Assembly (NCBI GenBank): GCA_022315425.1
Contig: JAIUPT010000050.1
Location: forward strand, 682,001 to 746,000
Direction of reading: 5' to 3'
From: Pseudevernia furfuracea
Lineage: Eukaryota > Ascomycota > Lecanoromycetes > Lecanorales > Parmeliaceae
DNA: 64,000 bases
This document shows positions 21,896 through 32,742 of the stretch, piece by piece. Made by a program: the position numbers and the translations under genes. Positions within the stretch are counted from its first letter, which is position 1, and every line of letters begins with the position of its first letter. The notes beneath the pieces were generated by a model. The model saw only the letters and a program-made list of their open reading frames with translations, ran no database searches and was not told the DNA's origin.

Positions 21896-23688
21896 AAGAG
21901 AAGAAAGAGATGTCATGATTTATGACCCCAATAAAGCCCTCTTAAGTGTAAGAGGAAGGCTGTTTCCGTCCCAATTGAGTCAGCTTGGTCGCAGTACAGA
22001 GACATTTCCAATGGAAGAAGCGTAGAGCATGATGAGTCGATGTGATCACAATGTTTATAATATTGATACCAAGATTATTTGAATAATCATACAAACATCT
22101 CAAAGGATACATCATAGCCTCCATACACCCCATGTACACCAACACGGCCTCGGGCAGGCTTCGATCGCAAAGCGCTGTAGTCTGTCCCTCAGCTATGGTC
22201 TGTCCCTTTCCCCGAGGTCCATACCTCAGGTCGTATCCCTCAGTCATGGTCTATCCCCTTCTCTCAAGGCCTAGCCATCACTGCCTAGGTCCATCCCTCA
22301 ACCTCTGCCTTCCCCCTCTTTCTACCAACTTTTTTGGCGCCGGCGCTGTCAATGAGTCTCGGTCGTGGATGGGGTGTTGCTAGCCCTGCTAACAGGTCTT
22401 GCGAAACTGCTGTTACACCAAAATCTATGGGTCATGAGGAGACTACTGGGAACATGCCATTTTCTTCTCCCACGTGCACTGCAACTGGTCGCGGGAGCAT
22501 CGTTCCCGTCTCTGTAAACCATTACCCATTGATCTATCCCTTCAGCGGGCCGCACGGACTCGACCTCTACGGCCGTGACAGCGCACAGCGACCTTTCCGT
22601 TGACATCGCGTTCTATAAGTCTGCCATAAGCACGACATTCATTGTAGAAAGGATCGGTCTGCACGCGAATGATCCCGTATGGAGTGGTATTTGGCTACTT
22701 AGATCCCATGTGAAGCGCATGCCAAGTTTAGCCATTTGCCACTGTGAGGGGTAGTGCTGTATTACTTTCAACAACCTGATTGAGAGGTCTTGAAACATGT
22801 CAGGAATCGGGTGTCGATCCTCGCCGTTCGACCATACGGCCGTAACGGCCATGCGTGTATAAGGAGACACAAATTACCAACGGGCGCGGCAAGGGAACTT
22901 CGGGGAGCAATACTAGAGGACAAGCTAATTGGCCTAGAAAACCCTCCCCTGATTGATGTGTGCAAGGCTTATTATCACATGTCGCTACCCTCCATGTTCT
23001 GAGTCGATCATTGGTATTCCTCGGCGATGAATCAATAAAACTCCTAAAAATATCTTTCAGCTCATGGTGGGATGTAGTGTACACAGCAGGGTTGCATGGA
23101 AAACGAGAATGCAAAATACATGCAAGTGCAGTCTCAGCCCCCTTCCGCAATCTTCTCCCCCTCTTTCCCACCAATCTTGAGCACTGTCCGCAATCTTTTG
23201 GCTTCCCCCGTGGCCATGGATTGGTGCAAGAAAGAGCCGGATGCCGCTTCTCCTGCCGATGAATTTCTTTCCGCTTCATCTGAGTGGCACTGCACATAGG
23301 TAAGAGTATTGTCCTATATATATTTTGGACGCACGTTGCGCCCCGCGTTCGCCGATGGTTTCGAAATCAACTTTCTGTAAGCCAGCCTTGTCTGCTGCAG
23401 AATCTTGGGTAATATTATGCATTCCTGCGGCATGCCTACTTTCTGTATGAATTTTGCGATAACACCATTCACGTCGTGATTTCAAAACAAAATATATGCC
23501 AAAAACCAGAACCCCGCCAGAAGAGAACACGATGTCGCAAGATACAGAGGATTTCCTAATGACGGACGTAGTGAGTCATTTAACCATTTCGTGGTCATTC
23601 TGGAGATTCTAAAGTTCTGCACAGCAAGATAAGAGTAGCGATGCCGAAACAACTGGGTTTCCAATAAAGCGTCCATTACCTTCTGGGC
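21896..23688. other. Intergenic stretch
   Basis: About 1.8 kb with no recognisable gene. At about 22178-22300 the plus strand carries imperfect tandem copies of a CCCTCAGYYATGGTCTRTCCC unit. Short open frames on both strands lack family signatures. A possible 5' fragment of the next gene (DTEDFL...) begins near 23532 but cannot be joined in frame. Confidence 0.4.
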
Positions 23689-24574
23689 ATGAAGAGCCTC
23701 AAGAGACAGCTCATTGCCAACCACTACTCCCAGAGCTCCAATATTCTTGATGAGATGCTACGGTACACCATCCACTGTTTTCTAGAAGCCAAAGTCTTCG
23801 ACGATGGTGTCTACATGGTGGGTCTTTCTCTATCCGAGGCGAAAATCCTCCTCACAATCGAACGAGAAATGGCCAAGTTGGAGCCACGACGAGGTAAGAA
23901 AGTATTCTCCTCCTCTTACTGGTCCCACTTTGCTACCCCGAGTTCCTCCCCATGATGAACTAACATCCGCACGCTAGACCCCTCCAACATCGGGCTCTGG
24001 CGCTCAGAGGCTCTCGCCGCTCTGTCGTCCCACGCAGGCTTCAGCACTTTCCTGGAAGAGGACGCCCAAAAAATCTGCCAAGAAGCCAGCGAGATCCTCG
24101 AGCCGCTCCTCCAACGCCGAGCCCCCGGCGCCATGTCCGCTTTCCACCGCGACATCATCATGCCCGCGATCCGGCTCGCCAGCATACTGCGCCAATCAAC
24201 CGCAAACTCCCACTTCGTCTTCCGCGTCGCCTCAAACAAAACACGAGGAAAAGCGACCGGCGTTGCGAAAACCGGGGAACCGCTTGCTGCTGTACAAGAG
24301 CGACCTGGAAGACATCGATGTGCTGGATGTGGGATCGAGGATCACGTTGAAGAAAGGAAGGAATTACGAGGAGGCGAGCGGTGGGAGTATCGCGGACAGT
24401 ATTCTGGTTGTACACCCGGCGCTTTACCGCGAGGGCACGATCGAAAGGACCTTGGTGAGCAGACAGCTCGTTCTTGCCGAATTGTCGAAGCCGCCGCAGC
24501 GGAGGGGCCGAGCGAGAGATGTGGAGGAGAGTAGGGTGTTGGTTGATAAGCTGGGCCTCAAGTTCACTTCGTAG
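23689..24574 (+). pseudogene. Fungal hypothetical protein gene with a frameshift
   Basis: Two exons join cleanly (…-23893 and 23978-…; donor GTAAGA, acceptor CGCTAG), giving NILDEMLRYTIHCFLEAKVF, a helical segment EPRRDPSNIGLWRSEALAAL and then a block ending RRAPGAMSAFHRDIIMPAI and NSHFVFRV. The product then continues only in another frame (NRLLLYKSDLEDIDVL to LVDKLGLKFTS), shifted somewhere in 24235-24285, where no acceptable intron exists. The pattern matches a family of uncharacterised fungal proteins; I know no function for it. Upstream coding sequence (DKSSDAETTGFPIKRPLP near 23630) is also out of frame. It may be a sequencing slip in an A4/G4 tract rather than a true lesion. Confidence 0.5.
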
Positions 24575-25085
24575 ATGCAATTGGTGAGCCTTGCGGCGCT
24601 CTGTCGTACGAGCGAGCACGGGCAGTACGACCCCCGGGCAGCTTGGCAATATTTGTACGCTTCGGGACAGGGAATGCGCAGAGCATCCATGTGCCTTGAA
24701 CGGAAAAAGACGAATGGAAAACGCTGCCGAGAAGTTCAAAAGGCTGGAAAAGCAAAAGCCATGATCAAGCTACATGGAGATCATGATACAGTGTGGTCCT
24801 GAAAGCTGTGGGTAGAAATCTCTCTTTTTTTTTCCCACATGCCCGCAGAGCGGATATCTACCTTGCCAAACCGGTCTCGAGAGTCTTTACGTGTTTCCGT
24901 GACTTGATGTTAACTTGAGGTACACAGGAACTTCAGAGTATGAGGGCGATTTTCTCAGCGCCAAGGATTCCAGACACCCCTGCATACGCTAAAACACCGG
25001 CCCCATCACAACAACGCGTTCAACTTGTCAATATTCCTTTCAACAGTTACTATCTCTACAAGTTAGGACTTTTCCTAGTAGACAG

Positions 25086-25612
25086 CTACCCATGACTTTG
25101 GGACGCCATGTAAAAGACTGTCAAGTGCAAATTATCGATGACTACCGGTGAGCGGTGTGTTACCATGAGAGGTACCTGTTGCGTATAGTGAAACATTGAG
25201 GACACTTCGGGCTCCCGGACTAGTCGTGTTGATTCGATGAGGTATCCATTTTTCAGATCACAGAGACCAACGAAGATTGGGTCCTCTTTCAAAGGATGAT
25301 GAACCACTTCCCTGGCTGTCCCGCTGCTTCGTCTATCGTGCACTGGAAGCAACAGTCATTTCTGCGGAGTAGGATTTGGCGTTCACCCATCTCTTCATCT
25401 CCGTACTCGCCAACAGGGTTGATCCAAGCGACTGCAGCTAGGGCCAGCCATCGCGCCCCCACGCTGTGAGCAGTGAGATATATGAGGATCCGTTCTTCCG
25501 CTTCGATATAGTTCCCGAACCCTGCGATAGTCGCACACCCAATCGAAAGCTTAAGATTGTCACGCATTCGGCTTCCATGAGAGCAACGTTTCGAGAGTTG
25601 TGCCCACCACAA
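25086..25612 (-). pseudogene. Unrecognised coding remnant in two frames
   Basis: The minus strand reads VGARWLALAAVAWINPVGEY and RRNDCCFQCTIDEA up to about 25289, and then continues protein-like only in another frame (HHPLKEDPIFVGLCDLKNGY, HRSPVVIDNLHLTVFYMA). The switch point near 25300-25330 suggests one frameshifted gene fragment. I do not recognise a family, and no start or intron can be assigned. Confidence 0.3.
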
Positions 25613-26376
25613 GTATTTTTGAAGCGCTTTGTAACCGAGACGATGTACAGGCTTCTGATTTGGTATAGCCCACGGATTGGCAGGGGGTAAAATTCAGGGG
25701 TTCAGCCTTACAGCCCCACTACCAAAACAACGCGTCTTCCAGACTTGAGATGAAAGCCAAATAGTCAAATAACACTACCAAATAAGACTATCATGTCTCG
25801 AAATAAGATGTCAAATGATCTAGATCATGTGCGCAAGGATTCGAAGCCTATTAAAGTATCAAAAGAACCTCTCTCAAAGCCATGATCATTGTCCAAGTTC
25901 GTTCCTATCAAAATCAAGTCATATTCTGATGATCAGAGTCAATTGTCAGTTATCATTGCTTCTAATAATCTCTATGTTATTTTCAGCTTGTTTTTTAGCG
26001 AAGAGACTCTAAAAGTACTCGTACAGTATACAAATGAGTACGCTTTCTTATATTCAGTGTCAGAAAAGACACGTACTTGATTCCTCATCACAGTCAAAGA
26101 ATTTCGAGCCTACTTAGAGATGTTTATTTGAATGAGTCTATATGCGAAGTTCGATATCAAAGAATTTTAAAATACGAATCCTCTAAAGAGGGCTGTTCAT
26201 GATTAGGTTTTGAAGCACATTAGCTTGAAAAGATGATAACAAATAGACAGGTTTTTTCATGTTTTAAAGTCAATACCCTCTGATCAAAAGGAGAGTACAT
26301 TTGATAAATTAAAATCCCTGAGTGATACTCTTCGATAGACCTTTAAAAAGTACTGAAAAACGAACACATATCTAGC

Positions 26377-27664
26377 TGTTGATGAGATAATACAGCGATT
26401 TATGAGACGTGTCAAGGAGATTGTGAATATTCTCAACAAGTCAACATCGAAGGGCTTCAAAATTTGGGTTTTGGCCAATTAGAGCTATGTATTAGACTGA
26501 ATATATCATGTCAAGAGTCAGAATAAGAGCGAGGGACCTTAAAATTTAAACGATTATTAAACTGACGACTTGGGTTTTAATCGAACTTAGGCTGTTGTTT
26601 TAGATTTGATGACTTAGAACGATATTGCTAGAGATTATTTTCATATGCTATGACTAGACAATCTATTCTCGAAAGATCGATTATTTTCACAGCTTGATTA
26701 TAAAGAATTCGAAGCAGCTAAGACTATGCGTGTTACAACTACGAAAAGCGAGAATCTTAAGATCACTAAGGGTATCAAGGCACAGCGGGAACATATAGAG
26801 TCACGTCGAGGTCTGAAAGAGAGAATTCTGAAGCTCAGAATCAAGTGAAACTCGACTCTAAAATGAGATAAGTTATACGGGAGTCTGTTAGAGAATGGGA
26901 AAGTTATACAATTTGACTGAAAAGATCAAAATGTGATGTTGTTCATAATTACTATTTTTGATGATCAGAAAACAGTGAAACGTCTTCGTCGAAGGTCAGC
27001 CAAAACAGTCACAAATGCACGTACTTCTAGAGTTATGTTTGAAGATCAGACTCGAAAAGAGCTTTTTATTCTCGAGTTCATTAATATATACAATTATTAC
27101 ATGAACGGGATTGATAATGCGAATCAATTACGGTGTTATTATAATACATAACGAGTTCATTTTAAGATCTGAAAGTCACTGTGACATTTTCTACTGGATA
27201 CCGTCATCGTCAATAGCTATAAAATAGCTTATTGTACTTCGAACAGATCTTATACTAAGTTCTGAGAGCATTATAGTCATAGAGAGTTCCGTGTCAAACT
27301 TGTTAATCAACTATTCGAGAATTCGAAGCGACTTTCTGATATTAAACCTACTTTAAAAAAGGTCTCTTTATCGACACGAGTACATTCGATAGCTGCGCGC
27401 GATTATGATAGACTAGAATCTATAAGAAAGAAAGTCAAACGATGCGTAGTTTGTTTATATGCAGAGCGAAAAGTGAAGAAGCTTGTTAAGCTCAGAAAAT
27501 CACTTATGAAATTGTCTATCAATATCGTCAGAACACGTGATTCACGTAAGAGAAAAAGACCTCAGCAGACTCTAAGAGACATATATGGCTGTCAACTATG
27601 TGGAATAGCGATATGTAATCATATTGCTTGCTGGAAAGAGCATTTGAAAGCAATACCATGTATG
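26377..27664 (+). mobile_element. piggyBac-family transposase relic, RIP-like decay
   Basis: Across an AT-rich, stop-filled stretch one protein can be read: VDEIIQRFMRRVKE, GFKIWVLAN, the WLDNLFSKDRLFSQL block, AAKTMRVTTTKSE, KDQNVMLFIITIFDD, RRSAKTVTNARTS, then YNYYMNGIDNANQLRCYYNT, which is the conserved NGVDxADQ-type piggyBac motif, and WHFLLDTVIVNSYKIAYCT. A C-terminal Cys/His finger (YGCQLCGIAICNHIACWKEH) ends at about 27660. Many stops occur where C-to-T or G-to-A changes would explain them, and TpA is frequent, as expected from repeat-induced point mutation. Low-quality sequence of the same composition extends upstream to about 25690. No TTAA target or terminal repeat could be placed. 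Confidence 0.75.
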
Positions 27665-27689
27665 TAGATTTTTGGTGGGGGATGCCAAG

Positions 27690-28868
27690 ACATTTTACCC
27701 CCAAGGCGCCAATCCGCGTGATAAACTGGACAAAGCCTATGGAAGACCCTGTGAGAAGACAATTTATACCGCTTGGCTCTACAACCCAGGTAGACCACCC
27801 GAAGCTTCGCCTAGATTCCTTGTCAGAGGCAGACGACTCTCCTGTACGAGGCTTAGTCCACCGATATCCAGACAAAGCGCTCTTCCTTGGTTTGTCTCTC
27901 CCAACAGCTTGCTGAAACACACACTTACCGGATGACTAGCAAGCTCGGTATGTCCAGTATACTGTCGCTTCTGTACACGCTCATACTCTGTTGGCCCTGA
28001 AACGGAAACAGTGTCAAAGACGCGGTTCTTGCCAATTCAGAAAAGATGGGAGAAGATATTCGACTATATTGAGCGGACACCTTCGCTTCACGATGTTGTT
28101 TTATCCGGAGGGGACACTTTCTCGCTCGAGCCAGCTCAATTAGACAGTATAGGCAACCGACTCCTTTCAATCCCCCATATCCAAAGGATCCGTCTGGCTA
28201 GTAAAGGTCTTGCCGTTTGTCCAAGTCGTATCCTAGATGAAAACGATGACTGGGCGAGGACTTTAATCGAGCTATCGAACCTAGGAAGGAAGATTGGGAA
28301 AAGCGTAGCTCTCCACACCCATTTTAACCATCCCAACGAGATCACTTGGATCACGTCACAAGCTGCTCAAAAGTTCTTTGAGAATGGCGTCACGGTGCGA
28401 AATCAGACGGTACTTTTGAAAGGCGTAAATAACGACTTGGCGACAATGCAGCGTTTGATTCATAAACTTGCAGAGCTCAACATCCAACCGGTAAGGAGCA
28501 TCGCTGTTTGAATCCCAGAAACACATACATTGGTTCAAATGGACCAGCAGATACTTACTCGAGATCAGTATTACGTATACCAAGGCGACATGGTCCGCGG
28601 CCTGGAAGAGCTCCGCACGCCTTTGCACGAGATCCTCGAGCTCGAAAGCAAAATCCGCGGTACGATTGCCGGATTCATGACACCCACTTTCGTCGTGGAC
28701 CTCCCGGGCGGGGGAGGCAAACGCTTAGCCAACTCGTACGATTCTTATGATAGGGTATCGGGGAGATCGATCTTTCGGGCACCGGGCGTAAAGGGTGCGG
28801 AACAGCTTTTTGAGTATCACGATCCGATTTGGTCACTAGCCTCACGCTCGGCCGCTTCTACGGAGTAG
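27690..28868 (+). pseudogene. Lysine 2,3-aminomutase (KamA family), 5'-truncated
   Basis: This radical-SAM, PLP-dependent enzyme interconverts L-lysine and L-beta-lysine. Exons read about 27690-27889, 27940-28490 and 28569-28868, all with GT-AG introns. The reading starts inside the protein: DPVRRQFIPLGS, then DHPKLRLDSLSEADDSP, RGLVHRYPDKALFL, the 4Fe-4S/SAM motif CPVYCRFCTRSYSVG, VVLSGGDTF, HTHFNHPNEITWIT, VTVRNQTVLLKGVN, QPYYVYQGDMVRG and the PLP-lysine region DLPGGGGKRLAN. Radical-SAM cysteines and the PLP lysine motif are intact. Roughly the first 100-120 residues are missing: the reading runs straight into the piggyBac tail. It may be a truncated remnant, or it may use an in-frame ATG near 27660 to make a short protein. 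Confidence 0.8.
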
Positions 28869-29167
28869 TTTGCAGACGAGTCTTCCATTGCTTCTTTCCA
28901 TCTGAATTCTAGAATCAGTTCACTTTATTGCTCGTATCTTAAGCAGCACGATTGGGTCCTCTTGAGGTCACTCGCTTGCTACGTTGCGTCACCCCTATAG
29001 CCTATGAACATCCATCGCCAAAAAAACACCTTGATGGGTCAAAGCCTGGATACACTCCATGGTGAGCACGTCACGTTCCTCTTAACCCACCTATGAGATA
29101 TACTTTCTCATCCATACCCGTCACGCCCATGGGTCAACACCGATCCCATGGAGAAAGAACCTAAAGT

Positions 29168-29980
29168 GACGTCGTTACCAACATCCTTTAAGCTCACCTA
29201 CCTACCACATTTGACGCACGTCCGCAAAAGCTCGAAGAATTCTTAGCGAAGAAGTTCAGCCGCCAGATTCGCGTTGAGGTCGGTATGCCACCAAAGGTAG
29301 ATGAGAACTTTGGTCGTACCTTCATCTGAGGCGGACGAAACTCCCGCGCAGGTGAAGAACGATCATCGGATAATCTACGTGCCCACGTAGAGGTGTTAAT
29401 CTAGCGCTGGAGGCTACTGAAGCTGGATATATGATGAGGGATGAAGTCTTCAAGACAGCAGGGCTCGGGTATCGGCTGATGTATCGCTTGGGTATTTCTG
29501 ATACTTCGGGTTCGTGCGATTTCATAAGATTTGCAATCGAACAGTCAGCACAATCCGTCTCGAAATGATAGAGGCTTTCAGCTCGTGCCGACGTGAATTT
29601 TGCGAACGATTAATACGTTTCGGAAGCTACTCTAGACGCGTTGTCTCAAAAATCGCTTTCTCAATGTTGCTGAGATCAAAATTAAATACTAGCTTCTTAC
29701 CCGACCTTAGAATCAGCACCTTCCGCCAAATTTGGCCCTCCCTTCAATTCCATGGACCGCGCATTGGGATTACTGAGCATTCTGTTGTTAGATCTGACGC
29801 TCTAGATAGAAGAAGGTCCGCCGGTTCGGGTAGGACCAGGGTAGCGTACAAGGTACGAGCCTTCCTATCATCAACATCAATATTGCATATCATAACACAG
29901 CTTGCTGAGTGCTGCCTCGTCCATGCCTACCTCACCGTGCACGTGCATATGCAACTCCTTGAGCAAAGGTATCTGTCATA
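29168..29980 (+). pseudogene. Shattered unrecognised gene
   Basis: Plus-strand patches in changing frames are protein-like and collinear: VTSLPTSFKLTYLPHL, RPQKLEEFLAKKFSRQIRV continuing EVGMPPKVDENFGRTFI, LEATEAGYMMRDEVFKTAGL, YRLMYRLGISDTSGSCDFI continuing RFAIEQSAQSVSK, EATLDALSQKSLSQCC, ILASYPTLESAPSAKFGPPF. At least four frame changes and several stops separate them. No family is recognised. It follows the aminomutase remnant on the same strand and may have been its neighbour in a transferred segment. Confidence 0.4.
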
Positions 29981-30594
29981 AGAGGTAAATCCCCAATGCT
30001 ACCTAATCCCGAAGACTACGAGTAATCATTGTCAGCCTTGTTACCTGTTTCGTCTATGTAACCTTTGACCGACATGATAGGATGACGTGGCTGTACATTA
30101 CGATTAGACTTGAATTATCGCAAGTCACTGTGGAATTTAGCTTTTTGCCTATATTGCTCTGCTCGACTCGATGACAGAAACCCCATTACTGGCCCGGCGT
30201 GAAGGGTTTGTTATCCGTTAAGCTGCTCCAACAATAATACTCACAGGAATAACTCTTACCGACAGTTTGACATTAGTGTTTCGAGAGCATTGAATGGGTG
30301 TAGCGAAGCTCTATTGGTGATTGTTTTCCCTTCCAACCAGATTAACATGTTGTTCAAGGTCGTAAAAGACCTAGTCTTTAAGTGTGAGGAAAATGTCACG
30401 CTTTTCATCCTATTTCCAAGCACTTTGAAGATGTGCTCTAATTTCCTATTTGACATGATTCATGACAGATTAATACAAATTGGGCTTGTGGGCTGATCTC
30501 ACATGGTCGACCTTGAGGGTTGCAAAATGGATATATAGCATCTGATATATAGAATGCTTGATCAAATGCTCCTCGTGTAATACGCTATTGCTGG

Positions 30595-31616
30595 CAGCCA
30601 CTCGCGTCTCCATTCGTACCCACAAAAACAACTTGGACTGCGGTAAACCTTCCTAAAGACATTAGTTGCCTTACTCAAATCTTCTGACGACCTTCACTTA
30701 CGCTGCAGTTGCAGCAAATATATCCACCAGCCTTGCGCTTGTTATCAATCCGAGGATGATTGAGAAACCAGCGGTAAAGATTCCGATAACGATCAAGCGT
30801 AGTAAATTAGATGTCATGGAATACAAAACGATGATGGAAGCGACTGGCAGTAATGAAGCAAGGGCGATTCCCACAATTGCTGTTATACGGTCTATTCCAG
30901 CTTGTGAATAGGAGACGGTATTAGCCGACCAATGTGCAGGGTTAGGTTGCTGTGCAATTTCAGTAAGATAACGTATGCAGGGGAATGGATGCCATCACTC
31001 TGAAGAATCTTCCAACGACTTGATGATACACATGCACGATAGTATTTGACAACCACCTAGTTAACGGATCCTCAGCGTGCCTCGCATGCAAAGCGATCAA
31101 ATCTGATAAGTCAGGTTCGGACCATACTTTGCTATCTCGGCCAAGAAGGTAGACGCTCCCCATCGAAGGACGTGTCATCCACTGTTGTAGGAAGGCGAGA
31201 TCACGGGGGTTGACAGGTGGAAGAGCGGTGAGGGCTGTCTGGTGGTGAAGGGCTTCGTCTTTCGAATGATCAGCAGTCTGAGTGGTTGCGTGCAACCGGC
31301 AATGTGCCAAATTACTGTACTCTCTCAATTTTTCACGAATACTGAGTATAGTCTGCCATTGTTTCCCTGCAGCCTCATTGCTGGCTTTGTGACTCGTCGA
31401 TCTACTCAAATTATACCAATCTCGCGAATGTATTGCACGATCTGGGTCGTCGGATGCACTGTCTTCAGCAGCGGTCGCTCTTAGATCCTCTTCCAAGGCT
31501 ATCAATTCAGCCTGTAGATATAATAGATTTTGAGCGTTCAGGGAGCCGAAGCGACGTAGAATGGCAACTTCGGGGTTCGATCCCATTAAAGAAGCCAGCT
31601 TTGAGTATCCTTCCAT
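30595..31616 (-). CDS. DUF6594 domain membrane protein
   Basis: Three minus-strand exons (30999-31616, 30702-30949, 30595-30648) keep one frame and give about 306 residues. The N-terminal block GYSKLASLMGSNPEVAILRR with FGSLNAQNLLYLQAELIALE, a DWYNLS segment and KQWQTILSIREKLREY are hallmarks of the fungus-specific DUF6594 family. The C-terminus has the family's two or three hydrophobic helices (ITAIVGIALASLLPVASIIV, LLRLIVIGIFTAGFSIILGL) and ends with AVQVVFVGTNG. Function is unknown; these proteins are abundant in accessory regions near NLR-type genes. The first donor (AGA/GTGATG) is weak, and the last exon's acceptor was chosen to keep the AVQVVFVG block in frame. It is one of the few island genes with no visible lesion. 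Confidence 0.72.
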
Positions 31617-32742
31617 TGCGAGATAATACAGTCCACGCGATATGTTGCTCAGGAGATTTTGTTTTATACTCGAATTCTTTGTCGATGGGGGAATGGTTGA
31701 TGTGCGAGAGCGACATTGGATTGGTTGCTTTGTCGCTTTCGCAGCCTTGTGCTACTGCACGAGCCTCACACACCGACAGTGACCGACTCCACAGTGGCAT
31801 CTAATTGTAAATAAAGTTTCTCAGCTATCGGTCCAGAAATGCCCGCATCTTAGGCTATTGATCCCTAAGAGAAGAAGCAGAACCTGAAACCTCAGCCTAC
31901 TCACACTGTCAGTCATATTCTCAAGCAAATTAACGTGTCTTTGAATCCTTTGAACGATTTGTGATGAACTCTGAATGACTGGCTATCTGTTCATGCCTTT
32001 GCCGAAAGAAAGCTTAAGAGTGGCACTACATTGGTATTCCGATCCGTACTACTAGTTTGTGATTTATAGACTCGAATGAGAAGCTCAGCTCCGCGTTGGG
32101 CCATCAGCAGAAACTCACTTGAATCACGACGTATTGATTCAGTCGCTCTCCAATTGCCAGTACGATAATTGCTGACATGCTGAGGATAATGAAACTGTAG
32201 CCACTCATGGACCAAGCATAGACATTGTTGATGTTGGCATTCGAGGATCGTTAAACACCCGTTCTTAGTACAATTGATCTCAATTCGAGACCCGCCCAAT
32301 ATGAACTTTCAGCGCTGGTTTCCCCACATGCAAACGGCTCTGTCCTTCCCAATCCATGTTTGAATCTGTCAGACGCAGATTATAAGAGAAATGCATCTTA
32401 GCCATAATTAATGACGTCTCCATGATTGCAAAACTACACAGCGCAAACCCTCAGCCTCAACTACACAACACGCACTGAGTACAAAGAAATGATATTAGAA
32501 GAACGGATCGGGAGCGGTATACTTGCGACCAATGCACCCTCTGGGGCCCAATGAAAACGGCTGGCTAGCCTCCTTGACATCCTCGCACGTCTTATCAAGT
32601 CACCTCGACGGCAAGAACCCATCCGGACGATGGAAGTTCGCCGCTGAATGTGCAGTTGTTCATGCACTGGTGTAAACTTCGATCTAAACACACCGGGCTT
32701 TGCAAGCTCACCACTGCTTTCTTAAGCCATAGATTGCGGAGC
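31617..32742. other. Intergenic stretch between DUF6594 gene and NACHT relic
   Basis: No gene is recognised in this 1.1 kb. The frame ahead of the DUF6594 start stays open for some distance, so a longer N-terminus is possible. Small open frames at about 31990-32300 and 32460-32690 (minus) have no signature. Confidence 0.4.

Noticed and set aside
22800..23297. Minus-strand 165-residue open frame
   Set aside because: No recognisable motif, unusual composition and overlapping open frames on the other strand; no support for a gene.
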